A stretch of DNA of 64,000 nt from positions 2,497,501 to 2,561,500 of the forward strand of contig NC_010602.1 in NCBI RefSeq assembly GCF_000017685.1, read 5' to 3'. The stretch is from Leptospira biflexa serovar Patoc strain 'Patoc 1 (Paris)' (GTDB taxonomy: Bacteria; Spirochaetota; Leptospiria; Leptospirales; Leptospiraceae). Numbering within the stretch: the first letter of the stretch is position 1; each line of letters opens with the position of its first letter. The translations under genes were made by a program, and so were the position numbers. Below the pieces are notes generated by a model. It did no database searches and was not told the origin of the DNA. It was given only the letters and a program-made list of their open reading frames with translations. Shown here in pieces: positions 1 to 8,215 of this stretch.

Positions 1-680
1 AGCCTAAATTTGCAGTCGATGTAAAAAACCTTAAAAAGACCTATAGACAAGGAAATTTGACAATTCCTATCTTACACGGCATTCATTTTCAAATTCCAAG
101 TCAGAAATTGGTCACTCTTATGGGCCCATCTGGTAGTGGAAAATCAACCTTACTCAATATTTTATCTGCGATTGAAATAGCTGACGAAGGAAGTGTAAAA
201 ATTTACGGTAATGAATTGATGGGCGCTTCAGAATTAGAAAAGACTCGATACCGAAGAGAACAAATTGGAATCGTATTTCAGTTTTTCCACCTTTTCCCAT
301 ACTTAACTGCGAAGGAGAATGCATCGCTCCCACTCCTTCTTTCAGGAAAAAGCAAAAAATATGCTGAAAAAAAATCCTCTGAAATTTTAGATTTGGTAGG
401 TCTTGGCCATCGATTGAATTTTACACCAAAGGAATTGTCTGGAGGTGAAAAACAAAGAGTTTCGATTGCACGAGCTTTAGTCCACGAACCAAAAATAGTG
501 TTTGGCGATGAACCTACGGGAAACTTGGATTCCAAATCTTCAGATGCAGTATTAGATTTATTTAAAAAGTGTGTCTCAGATTTAGGTATAACAGTATTGT
601 TAGTCACCCATAACGAAGAAATTGGAAAATCAGGTGATATAAACTATCACATGCTAGATGGAAAAATATCAATCAAATGA
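1..680 (+). CDS. ABC transporter ATP-binding protein, LolD/MacB type (5' end cut off)
   Basis: This is the ATPase subunit of an ABC exporter of the LolD/MacB/FtsE class, which powers an FtsX-type permease. The reading frame is open from base 3 and its first residues (PKFAVDVKNLKKTYRQG) are typical of the start of such an ATPase, so the true start lies just left of the window. The TTG at 57 would remove the first beta strand and is not the start. Visible motifs are Walker A GPSGSGKS, the Q-loop (VFQFFHLFPYLTAKEN), signature LSGGEKQR, Walker B IVFGDEPTG and switch His in LLVTHN. The TGA stop overlaps the ATG of the permease gene (ATGA), so the two are co-translated. The substrate cannot be read from the sequence; lipoprotein release or peptide export are the usual roles. 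Confidence 0.93.
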   Translation, partial: PKFAVDVKNLKKTYRQGNLTIPILHGIHFQIPSQKLVTLMGPSGSGKSTLLNILSAIEIADEGSVKIYGNELMGASELEKTRYRREQIGIVFQFFHLFPYLTAKENASLPLLLSGKSKKYAEKKSSEILDLVGLGHRLNFTPKELSGGEKQRVSIARALVHEPKIVFGDEPTGNLDSKSSDAVLDLFKKCVSDLGITVLLVTHNEEIGKSGDINYHMLDGKISIK

Positions 681-3148
681 TTCATCTTTATTTTCATTTC
701 ATTTTTAGTTATTTTAAAAGCCATTTAGGTAAAGTTTTTTTAAATCTATTGAGTGTCAGCCTTGGAATTGCATTATTTGTAAGCACCCAAATCAACGGAT
801 GGAAAGCTGAAAAAAGTTTAATTGATCAAACGATAGGATTTAATTCAAGAAATTTTATCGGTCGCTACGTTTTCACCTCGAACTTAACTCCAAACAAACC
901 GGAAAAGACAATTTTAAAAAAAATTAATGACTCGTTACCAAACACGGTAATAGTAGAGCCGGAATTACAAACAAAAGGATACTTCAAAAATGAAGAAAAC
1001 CAGATCTTTAGTATCCCAACGATTGGAAAAGATCTAATTACCCAATTCAATTTCAATCTTCAAATTAAAAATAACGACCAATTCCCAAAATATATTTTTA
1101 GCAAAGCATTACTTTCGAAGCTAAATACAAATGGGTTTCCATTATTGTTTCATCTCTGCAACAAACAAATCAGTATTAATCGAAGCGATATTCTTGAGAT
1201 TTCAAAAGATGGGTTATTTGTTTTGATGGATATCGAAAGGTTACAGAATATTTGTAACCTTAAGGATAATTTCACATCCATTAATCTGATTCAATCCCAA
1301 AATCATTCAACTATTTTGTATGACCTTCCAAAAACAATGACCTTAGAAAATTGGTATTACGAATCCAATGAAGAGATCAAAGAAAGAGCAGGAATTGCGC
1401 TTGGATCACTCAAAATTAATTTAACTATTATTTCGTTGGTTTCTGTTTTAATTTCCTTTTTTATGGTCTCAAATATCTATACTGGATTATTTATTTCGAG
1501 AAAAATTGAATTCGGAATTTTACTTTCCATAGGAGGGACAAAACTCAACAACTTTTTCCTCTTCCTTATACTTTCCGTGTTCATGGGATTCATAGGTGGT
1601 TCAATCGGCGTCTATTTAGGAGTTACGATTTCGAACCAAAACTTAGTAAAAACTGTAAGTACTTTAACAGATACAATGCAAATTGAATCCTACAATGACT
1701 ACCCTATTGAAATCATTTTATATGGAATTAGTCTGTCAATTTTCGGTTCAATCGTAAGTGCACTATTTAATGCGATAAAGGCATACAATATACTCCCAAT
1801 TGAGTTATTGCGCGATAGGGATCAGCTTACAACAAATTTCCCGTTTATTTTATCAAAACATGCAATCTTAGTAATTTCACTGTTCCTAATTTTATTAGGA
1901 TTTTTCATTGGGAATATTAAAATCGAAAAACAAATTTTGCCTGGATTAGCTGGAGTAGGTTTTGTAATTTTTGGTTTTGTAACGTTAAATTATATCTTAA
2001 TACCTTATATTATAAATGGAATTGAAAAATTAACTAAAAATATAAATTTATCCCCAAGCTTCTATATGGGCATAAAAGAAGTTGGAATGGAATCATGGAA
2101 AAACGGACTGATTGTTTCTACAATTATGTTATCAACTTCGCTTGTATTTACTCTATCCACCTTAACCTCAAGTTACCAAACATCGTTAAAACATTGGATC
2201 GCAGATGAAAACAAATCAGACTTTTCATTGATCAATGAAGAAAAATTAAATTCTGGTGAACCCGGAGTTCCTATTGATTTATTCGAAACTTTAAAATCGA
2301 AAACCATTTTTTTAGATGTAGAACCATTTTATATTAATCCTAAACTCACTTTAAATGGAAAATTTTTCACATTACATGTATTAAATTTTCCGGAATCATT
2401 AGATAAGAATAGGATTCTCGTTTCCAAAAATTTATGTTTTCTCGAAAAGATTTGTAAGGGTGATTCAATCACACTTACAACTGAAAAAAAAGGTCCAGTT
2501 ACTTTGGAAATCCAAGAAGAAAAAGAACATTTTTTTTCTGAAAGAGGGACAATTCTAATGGATTTTCAGCTATTTAAGCAGTTATATACTATTGAATTTC
2601 TGAATTCAATCCGACTGACTTTAAAAAAAGATAAAAATTACCATGATGGATATCATCTGATTCACAACATTTCCAAAGAATATGGCCTAATTCACTTAGA
2701 TCAGATTAAACTAGGAGAACTTTATTTACAAGGTATGGATCAAGTTTTTTCCGTTTTAGATACTCTTAAAATCACGGCCATCGCGATATCAGTATTATCA
2801 CTTATTACTTCGATTTTTTACTATGTAAAGGAAAAGTCTAGAATTCTTGCTGGATTAAAAGCAATAGGAATGAGTCTCTCGCAGTTATACTTTTTACTTT
2901 TTTACCAAATTTTATTTCTCGTAACAACTGGAATTACTTCCGGAATTGTAAATAGTTTAATTTTATCTCCCATTGTAGTCTATGGGATTAATAGAAACGC
3001 ATTTGGGTGGGACTTGGCCTTTACATTCCCTGTTCACTTTGTAGCAAAACTCCCGATTATAATCCCTATATTCTCAGCATTCATTACAATCATTCCATTT
3101 TATTTTGTATCTCGAATGAAAATTTCTAAAGAACTAAACTACGAATAA
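677..3148 (+). CDS. FtsX-like ABC transporter permease, two-FtsX-domain type
   Basis: This is the membrane partner of the ATPase just upstream, whose stop it overlaps by four bases. The 823-residue protein has an N-terminal transmembrane helix (about 10-35), a soluble periplasmic segment, then a first FtsX block of three helices (about 245-375). Two further helices follow (about 395-445), then a second N-terminal-type helix (about 480-500), a second soluble region and a final three-helix FtsX block (about 695-815). Such duplicated permeases work with a LolD-like ATPase and usually need no second permease. There is no MacA-like adaptor in view. Low sequence conservation of the soluble parts prevents naming the substrate. 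Confidence 0.88.
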   Translation: MIHLYFHFIFSYFKSHLGKVFLNLLSVSLGIALFVSTQINGWKAEKSLIDQTIGFNSRNFIGRYVFTSNLTPNKPEKTILKKINDSLPNTVIVEPELQTKGYFKNEENQIFSIPTIGKDLITQFNFNLQIKNNDQFPKYIFSKALLSKLNTNGFPLLFHLCNKQISINRSDILEISKDGLFVLMDIERLQNICNLKDNFTSINLIQSQNHSTILYDLPKTMTLENWYYESNEEIKERAGIALGSLKINLTIISLVSVLISFFMVSNIYTGLFISRKIEFGILLSIGGTKLNNFFLFLILSVFMGFIGGSIGVYLGVTISNQNLVKTVSTLTDTMQIESYNDYPIEIILYGISLSIFGSIVSALFNAIKAYNILPIELLRDRDQLTTNFPFILSKHAILVISLFLILLGFFIGNIKIEKQILPGLAGVGFVIFGFVTLNYILIPYIINGIEKLTKNINLSPSFYMGIKEVGMESWKNGLIVSTIMLSTSLVFTLSTLTSSYQTSLKHWIADENKSDFSLINEEKLNSGEPGVPIDLFETLKSKTIFLDVEPFYINPKLTLNGKFFTLHVLNFPESLDKNRILVSKNLCFLEKICKGDSITLTTEKKGPVTLEIQEEKEHFFSERGTILMDFQLFKQLYTIEFLNSIRLTLKKDKNYHDGYHLIHNISKEYGLIHLDQIKLGELYLQGMDQVFSVLDTLKITAIAISVLSLITSIFYYVKEKSRILAGLKAIGMSLSQLYFLLFYQILFLVTTGITSGIVNSLILSPIVVYGINRNAFGWDLAFTFPVHFVAKLPIIIPIFSAFITIIPFYFVSRMKISKELNYE

Positions 3149-3186
3149 TTCTTTACCAAAAAGATACCATTCCATATTTTTAGAAC

Positions 3187-4086
3187 ATGGCAGGAAGCAT
3201 CAAAGTTTGTTTGGATCTCGCAGACATGATTCGAAAAGAGAATCTAGAATCCCGCGATAAAATCCCAACTTCTGATACTCATCTAAGAATTTGGTCGTCT
3301 CAACTTGCTCGTTCAGAAGAAGATATTAGAAAACTTTTAACAGCACTACGCGATGCCCACTTCATTTTTCTTGTCTCGATCGTTTCTCCGGATCCAAACT
3401 TATTTGTGTATGGGGAGGATGCTTACGTCTTTGCAGAACCCTTTATATTGAATGAGTTAAAGAAGCATTCTGAAGAAACGTTAGAGAAACTTTATGAAGC
3501 TAGTAATTACAAACGAAAGTCTGCATTTCAAATTACTCGAGAATTATTTCCTAAAATCAAAGAATTCAATAATACTCCTCTCGGTCGTGCGATAAATTTA
3601 TCAGTGATGTTAGAAGAATTTCAACGAATGTTAACTGCCCAGAGTTATGAATATACGGACCAATGGAGAAGAAACAAACTTCAGGAAATCTTTAAAGATG
3701 AAGTATTGTTGGCAGAAGAGTTAGCAAATAGTACAAATTTACGTGAAAATGATCCAACTAAACGAGCAGTCGACCAGTTAAAAGAGCAAACTCCCAAAGA
3801 AAAAATTGATTCCAATTGGGTTCGAGCAAAAGAAAATTTTTCAACCGAATTTTTGCTAAGAGTACATTTTCGTAAATATGAATTTGATATTGTGAAAAGA
3901 TTAATTCAAACTGGCAAACTAAAAGAAGAAAAAGACATTAAATATGTAAGAGATACCATTCAATTGATGGAGAGTAGAATGGAACAAGACAATCTCCTCA
4001 AAAGATACGCAAATGAAATGATTGAGCTTAGGCGTTATGCCCAAGCAAAATTAAATATGATTCGACAAGGACTGGGAACAAAATAA
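3187..4086 (+). CDS. Conserved hypothetical protein, helix-rich
   Basis: I do not recognise this 299-residue protein. It has no signal peptide or membrane segment and is rich in Lys, Glu and Arg. Residues about 10-75 look like a compact helical domain that could be a winged helix (QLARSEEDIRKLLTALRDAHFI, followed by a short hydrophobic strand pair). Residues 145-299 are predicted long helices with heptad-like spacing, ending in a basic tail. It starts 38 bases after the permease gene on the same strand and may be co-transcribed with it. The ATG at 3187 has only a weak ribosome binding site. A role as a cytoplasmic regulator is possible but unsupported. Confidence 0.7.
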   Translation: MAGSIKVCLDLADMIRKENLESRDKIPTSDTHLRIWSSQLARSEEDIRKLLTALRDAHFIFLVSIVSPDPNLFVYGEDAYVFAEPFILNELKKHSEETLEKLYEASNYKRKSAFQITRELFPKIKEFNNTPLGRAINLSVMLEEFQRMLTAQSYEYTDQWRRNKLQEIFKDEVLLAEELANSTNLRENDPTKRAVDQLKEQTPKEKIDSNWVRAKENFSTEFLLRVHFRKYEFDIVKRLIQTGKLKEEKDIKYVRDTIQLMESRMEQDNLLKRYANEMIELRRYAQAKLNMIRQGLGTK

Positions 4087-4107
4087 AAAACGTGTGAAGA
4101 AATTGCA

Positions 4108-4860
4108 TTAATCCTTAAACCAACCTACTTTCTCAAGTTGCGAATATACTTGAAAGAAAAATACAACTAAACTTATAAATATCAATCTTCGCTTTAGAGA
4201 GTATTTGTTATCGATATGGTTTTCTTTTTCAGGAGAATACAGTAAATATATAATCAAATTAACATTAAAAAACAAACCAAAAAAATCAGGTGAGAGGTAA
4301 GGAAGTTTTTCTTTTATCAAAGGAATATAGACTGCGCACAAAATCAGAATGCTCGGGATAAAATACATTGGAGTTTTTAAGTTCCACAACCTATCGTCCG
4401 TTAAATCAACCTTTCTTTTGATTCCAGCTATCTTCTCTATTGCAACTACTAGTGCTTCTTGATTATCAATATTGACAATAGGATGAATTTTTTCCTTTGT
4501 TTCCAATACAATTCGATCATATCCTCTGAACTTATCTAGAGTCATTTGTTCAAGATCTTTGATTTTAATCGAAGCGCAATTCCCACTTGAATCAAATTGT
4601 TTAAGTGAACTCCCATCCAATTCAATTTTTCCGCTAGAAAGGATCTCAATTTGTTTTAAAAAATTTCGGCGTAAAAACCAAAAAAATAGAGCGAGAAGGG
4701 GTATGAATATCGTGAAAAATTGCGCTCTTCCTTCTTTCGGGATTTGCAGACTATTATAAATCACAAATAAAACGAATAATACGATGACTGCCCAGGTTCT
4801 AATTAGTAGTTTTTTCCGAAATATACCAACATTGTATAAAAATATTTTTTTTTCACTCAT
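4108..4860 (-). CDS. Hypothetical membrane protein, four predicted helices
   Basis: This 250-residue protein is not recognised. It has two N-terminal transmembrane helices (about 18-35 and 47-63), a cytoplasmic domain (about 68-155) with alternating strands resembling a PH-like fold (KIELDGSSLKQFDSSGN, then IVLETKEKIHPIVNI), and two or three C-terminal helices (about 165-245). This outline resembles small bacterial membrane proteins with a PH-like domain, but that is only a guess. Its ATG overlaps the pyrE stop codon (TAATG on the minus strand), so its translation is probably coupled to pyrE. Confidence 0.65.
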   Translation of the reverse strand: MSEKKIFLYNVGIFRKKLLIRTWAVIVLFVLFVIYNSLQIPKEGRAQFFTIFIPLLALFFWFLRRNFLKQIEILSSGKIELDGSSLKQFDSSGNCASIKIKDLEQMTLDKFRGYDRIVLETKEKIHPIVNIDNQEALVVAIEKIAGIKRKVDLTDDRLWNLKTPMYFIPSILILCAVYIPLIKEKLPYLSPDFFGLFFNVNLIIYLLYSPEKENHIDNKYSLKRRLIFISLVVFFFQVYSQLEKVGWFKD

Positions 4861-5417
4861 TAGAAAAACTCACTTTTGGCAAATATAGATGTCATCGTTA
4901 CATTCTCTGTCTGCAAATTTTCACTTCCACCCTCTTCTCTATCTAAGATGCATATCCCTTTGGTAACATTTATCCCAACTTCTCTTAAAACTTTTACGGC
5001 TTTTAGAGTAGAACCTCCAGTGGTGATGACATCATCAACCACAAGGCAAGTTTTGATATCCTTCCAGAATCCTTCAATTTGTTGGCCTGTTCCATGCCCT
5101 TTGGATTCTTTTCTCACAACGAGTGGAAAAACATTCTTCCCTCTCTTTTGATATCCAAGTGAAATTGCATAGGCGATTGGGTCTGCACCAAGTGTCAAAC
5201 CACCTACTGCTTGGAATTCAATGTTTAATTTCGGAATGATTTCCTCTATGAAACATTCTGCTAAGATGGATAATCTTTCAGGATGAAGCGTGATCTCTTT
5301 ACAATTAAAATAATGTTGGGATTCCAGACCGCTTGCCAACCGAAACGGTGTCTCGGAATGACGATAGACGTAAGTTTTCATCCATTGGAATAATGCATCG
5401 CGGTGTGAATGGGACAT
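4860..5417 (-). CDS. pyrE: Orotate phosphoribosyltransferase
   Basis: This enzyme joins orotate and PRPP to make orotidine 5'-phosphate in de novo pyrimidine synthesis in the cytoplasm. The 185-residue length fits the family. The PRPP-binding signature is CLVVDDVITTGGST in the second half. The upstream half carries the YFNCKEITLHPE and GGLTLGADPIA segments typical of PyrE, and VVRKESKGHGTGQQIEG forms the flexible catalytic loop with its Lys and His. The gene is first in a two-gene unit with the unknown membrane protein downstream, sharing a TAATG stop/start. Confidence 0.95.
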   Translation of the reverse strand: MSHSHRDALFQWMKTYVYRHSETPFRLASGLESQHYFNCKEITLHPERLSILAECFIEEIIPKLNIEFQAVGGLTLGADPIAYAISLGYQKRGKNVFPLVVRKESKGHGTGQQIEGFWKDIKTCLVVDDVITTGGSTLKAVKVLREVGINVTKGICILDREEGGSENLQTENVTMTSIFAKSEFF

Positions 5418-5657
5418 ATTCTAATTATTTTCCACTGTTTACTATGAATACAAATTTTTAGGCTCGGCTTGAATTCCAAATGGATCGCCTAGCAACCATC
5501 AAAAAATCAACACACTTCCAGATTTCTGAAATTAGGTCCATTGGAAAGCCTTCGCAATATCCTCAGATCTGAGAATACAGCCGACCATTCTACGAAATTG
5601 GTTTGATTGGTCTGAAAGTTCGCCTGAGTGTATAAAAATAATTGTAGTGACTATAAA

Positions 5658-5674
5658 TTTACACTTCATGTAAA
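5658..5674. promoter_or_regulatory. Inverted repeat TTTACA-N5-TGTAAA, candidate TetR operator
   Basis: A perfect 6-base inverted repeat with a 5-base spacer lies 164 bases upstream of a TetR-family gene. Another half-like TTTACAG lies about 15 bases downstream (near 5691). The spacing is that of a dimeric helix-turn-helix binding site. Autoregulation by the TetR protein is inferred from position only. Confidence 0.4.
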
Positions 5675-5715
5675 ATTTTAGTTGATAGAAATTTACAGTT
5701 AATATATATATTTCA

Positions 5716-5777
5716 CAGAGGAATTTTCATCCCTAGCTAAAATCTTCCTCTGCATTGGATTTCAGCCCGGATCCAAT
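5716..5777 (+). other. Two tandem hairpins in the TetR leader
   Basis: CAGAGGAA (5716-5723) pairs with TTCCTCTG (5745-5752), with an inner TTTT/AAAA extension. ATTGGAT (5754-5760) pairs with ATCCAAT (5771-5777) across ten bases. Neither is followed by a T-run, so they are not simple intrinsic terminators. They may form a structured 5' leader or be operator sites. Confidence 0.4.
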
Positions 5778-5837
5778 CAGGGCAATGAAACCCACTCATG
5801 AATCTACAAATAAAAAATCTCCGCGGAGGGTCAAAAA

Positions 5838-6506
5838 ATGGTACCATCTGAGAAAATTGACACCTCACAAGAAACAATGCTGACTCGATTACCACTGAGA
5901 ATTCGAAAAAAAAAGAAAACAGAAGAAACAATCCTCTTAGTAGCGAAACAACTCTTCCGAGAGAGAGGGTATGCTCGAGTGACGGTTCCTGAAATCGCGG
6001 ACGAAGCCAATGTTTCGGTCAAAACGGTATTTAACTATTTTGGGTCCAAGGAAGAACTAGCCTTTCGCGAAGAAGTTCAGTTCTGTGACCAACTCATTCT
6101 GCATATATTGTCTAGAAAACAAAACCAATCCATTTTCGATGCGTTTCAGAACTTTATATGGACCTTGATCCAGTCAATTGATCCGGACCAATTGATTGAA
6201 TCGTTGCCTGGGTTTCACCCTTGGATGGATGATCCAGCATTGGAACAACGTTACCTATTGTTATGGGAAAATTACGAGAAACGGATCACAGATGCCTTAC
6301 AATTGGAATTCGGAAAAAATGAATTTGACCCAGTTTTACGTATGATCGCTTGTCAGATGGTGTCCATATTGAAGACACTTGGTTCTAAAGATTTCAAAGT
6401 GTATTTAACCCCGATACCCGGCGCCCTTCGATACCGGGCATTAGAGAAATGGACGCTCAGATCCCTCGACTTGGTATCAGGGATCCGAAATCATCTTTCA
6501 AATTGA
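5838..6506 (+). CDS. TetR family transcriptional regulator
   Basis: This is a 222-residue DNA-binding repressor. The N-terminal HTH spans about residues 30-75, with RERGYARVTVPEIADEA and VSVKTVFNYFGSKEEL as the recognition region. The remainder is an all-helical ligand/dimer domain with no recognisable ligand signature. The ATG has an excellent ribosome binding site (GGAGGG, seven bases upstream). It is convergent with the cytochrome peroxidase gene, with no bases between their stop codons. Targets are unknown; the palindromes in the 5' region are the obvious candidates. Confidence 0.9.
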   Translation: MVPSEKIDTSQETMLTRLPLRIRKKKKTEETILLVAKQLFRERGYARVTVPEIADEANVSVKTVFNYFGSKEELAFREEVQFCDQLILHILSRKQNQSIFDAFQNFIWTLIQSIDPDQLIESLPGFHPWMDDPALEQRYLLLWENYEKRITDALQLEFGKNEFDPVLRMIACQMVSILKTLGSKDFKVYLTPIPGALRYRALEKWTLRSLDLVSGIRNHLSN

Positions 6507-7493
6507 TTAATTCACGCGATTTTTATCAGCAAGGGTCCCTAAAAACAATACTATTTTTTTGATTTCTTCCTCCGAAAGGTTAATTCCCAATTGGTGATAC
6601 GCCATTTTTTGAACAGCTTCTTCAACAGTAGAAATTTTACCATCATGGAAATATGGACCCGTCAAGGTGATGTTGCGTAAGCTTGGCACTTTGAAGACAA
6701 ATTTGTCCTCTGGTTTTTTAGTGATTTTAAATAGCCCCAAATCTTCTGTCTTAAATTCATTGACAAGACCTAATTTACGGAAAGAATTCCCGCCAAGTAA
6801 ATTTCCAGAGTGGCAAGATGTACATCCTGCAGCAAGAAAACTCTTAAAACCCTCTTGTTCTGCCTTTGAAATTGCTTTAAAGTCACCTTTCACAAAATCA
6901 TCGAAGCGCGACTGCGTCACGAGTGTCCTTTCAAATGCTGCAATAGCTCCTGCAAGATGATCGTATGTGATTGGATTTTGATCATTCGGAAATGCTTCAG
7001 CAAAAAGTTTTGGATACTCGGGATCCTCATTGATTCTTTTTAAGACTTCTTTTTCAGACGGCATCGCCATTTCGACTGGATTCAGAATCGGACCTTTGGC
7101 TTGAGCTTTCAGATCCGCTGCTCTTCCATCCCAAAATTGGACAAAGTGAAATCCCGCATTGAGTACAGTGGGAGAATTCCTATCTCCATTTTTACCAAAT
7201 GCTCCAGGAGAAGTCGGAAGGTTGTCTACTCCCGCAGATTTGCCTTCAATATTATGACAGGAATTGCAAGATTGCGTTTCATTCAGAGAAAGTTTCTTCT
7301 CAAAATATAGTTTTTTACCAAGTGAAATCAGTTTCTCAGTATCATTCTCTGATCCTGGCATCGTTTCGGGCAATGCACCGATGATTTGTTTTGCTTTTCC
7401 TTGGATATCTTTTGTTTCTTCTGAGGGACCACAAAAGACCAATGAAAAGAGCGCTATTGTCATGAAATAAGGTGTAAATTTTTGTTTGAGCAT
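6507..7493 (-). CDS. Di-heme cytochrome c peroxidase / MauG-type lipoprotein
   Basis: This periplasmic enzyme reduces hydrogen peroxide using electrons from a c-type cytochrome. Two covalent heme sites are visible, CNSCH (residues 76-80) and CTSCH (224-228), in the order and spacing of bacterial di-heme peroxidases, with the RNSPTVLNAGF and FWDGRAADLKAQA segments between them. The C-terminal part (KVPSLRNITLTGPYFHDG) is typical. The N-terminus has a lipobox ending in Cys21 (SLVFC), so the protein is probably membrane-anchored. The start ATG is preceded by GAGGAAAG, which overlaps the stop codon of the small upstream ORF. Confidence 0.93.
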   Translation of the reverse strand: MLKQKFTPYFMTIALFSLVFCGPSEETKDIQGKAKQIIGALPETMPGSENDTEKLISLGKKLYFEKKLSLNETQSCNSCHNIEGKSAGVDNLPTSPGAFGKNGDRNSPTVLNAGFHFVQFWDGRAADLKAQAKGPILNPVEMAMPSEKEVLKRINEDPEYPKLFAEAFPNDQNPITYDHLAGAIAAFERTLVTQSRFDDFVKGDFKAISKAEQEGFKSFLAAGCTSCHSGNLLGGNSFRKLGLVNEFKTEDLGLFKITKKPEDKFVFKVPSLRNITLTGPYFHDGKISTVEEAVQKMAYHQLGINLSEEEIKKIVLFLGTLADKNRVN

Positions 7494-7502
7494 GTCTTTC
7501 CT

Positions 7503-7721
7503 CTATCCGTAATCTAGCCAAAAGCCAGTTTCATGGGCAAGTGAGATTTGATTTTCAACTTTCGAAAAGGGATTGGTACGGAGAGTCACCTTGCAGTGGG
7601 GGAATTCATAAAAAGAAGGCATTTCTCCTATTTTCGCAAAATCCATTGCCAATAGAAAAGGCAAACTACGGCAATTACATGGCAGCCAGGTGCTAGATTG
7701 GTGGTAAGAGATTTGATCCAT
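7503..7721 (-). CDS. Small hypothetical protein upstream of the cytochrome peroxidase
   Basis: This is a doubtful 72-residue ORF ending ten bases before the peroxidase gene, whose ribosome binding site overlaps its TAG stop. That arrangement would suit a coupled operon. The sequence includes a CNCRSLPF stretch and a conserved-looking aromatic end (HETGFWLDYG). The start is uncertain: ATG at 7721 or an in-frame TTG at 7751. No domain is recognised and there is no signal peptide. It may also be the untranslated leader of the peroxidase gene. Confidence 0.35.
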   Translation of the reverse strand: MDQISYHQSSTWLPCNCRSLPFLLAMDFAKIGEMPSFYEFPHCKVTLRTNPFSKVENQISLAHETGFWLDYG

Positions 7722-7786
7722 AGGTCTTTTTTGTTGGCACGAAATATGCAAGTTAACATTGAAATTCTATCGTAATGGAGCATGGT

Positions 7787-8134
7787 ATGTTAGATACTAG
7801 AAGAACGGAACGAATTACATCCTTGGAATGGGATGATTTGGTATTAAAACTTTTTTCAATCAACGAAAAACCAGAGTTTCTTGTGACAAAGATTGGAAAT
7901 ATCTCCGAATTGGGTGTGAGCAGTTGGATCCAACATGAGCTCACTTTGAAGGAACGAGACATTGTCACTGGAATCATTGAAAGTGATTTGACTCGATCCC
8001 GTATTTCCTTTCGAGGAAAAATTGCTTGGATGAAAGAATCCGAAGATGGGATTCAATTCGGGATTAAATTTTCAGAAGAGTTAATTCTACCAAATTTTAT
8101 CATCGCAAGGTCAATGGCAGAATCTGCGGCTTAA
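7787..8134 (+). CDS. PilZ-domain protein, possible cyclic-di-GMP receptor
   Basis: This small single-domain protein of 115 residues fits the PilZ fold. It has an N-terminal R-R-x-E-R segment (RRTERI), then NISELGVS in the place of the family's D/N-x-S-x-x-G motif, and a closing strand with GIQFGIKFSE. The arginines and the NxSxxG motif are what contact c-di-GMP in family members. The classical RxxxR spacing is only loosely met, so binding is not certain. I chose ATG 7787 because GGAG lies six bases upstream; the in-frame ATG at 7775 has no ribosome binding site. Confidence 0.7.
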   Translation: MLDTRRTERITSLEWDDLVLKLFSINEKPEFLVTKIGNISELGVSSWIQHELTLKERDIVTGIIESDLTRSRISFRGKIAWMKESEDGIQFGIKFSEELILPNFIIARSMAESAA

Positions 8135-8215
8135 AAAAAATGGTTTTCCAAGTTCGAATCGCGGGAGATTCCTCTCGATTTCGTAACAATACAGTCCGAT
8201 ACTTGTATAGAAGAT

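Larger units (their letters stand above)
5418..5837. other. 420-base divergent intergenic region with several palindromes
   Basis: No gene was found between pyrE and the TetR gene. The region contains a perfect 12-base palindrome CTCAGATCTGAG (5562-5573), the inverted repeat TTTACA-N5-TGTAAA (5658-5674), an AT-rich stretch (5700-5713) and two consecutive hairpins (5716-5752 and 5754-5777) close to the TetR start. It probably holds the divergent promoters for pyrE and the TetR gene plus a structured leader for the latter. Confidence 0.6.

Noticed and set aside
5737..6022. Two minus-strand ORFs across the TetR leader and start
   Set aside because: They run antisense to the clear HTH coding region and have poor composition (long Phe runs).
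7753..7977. Minus-strand ORF antisense to the PilZ gene
   Set aside because: The PilZ frame has family motifs and a good ribosome binding site; the opposite frame has neither.
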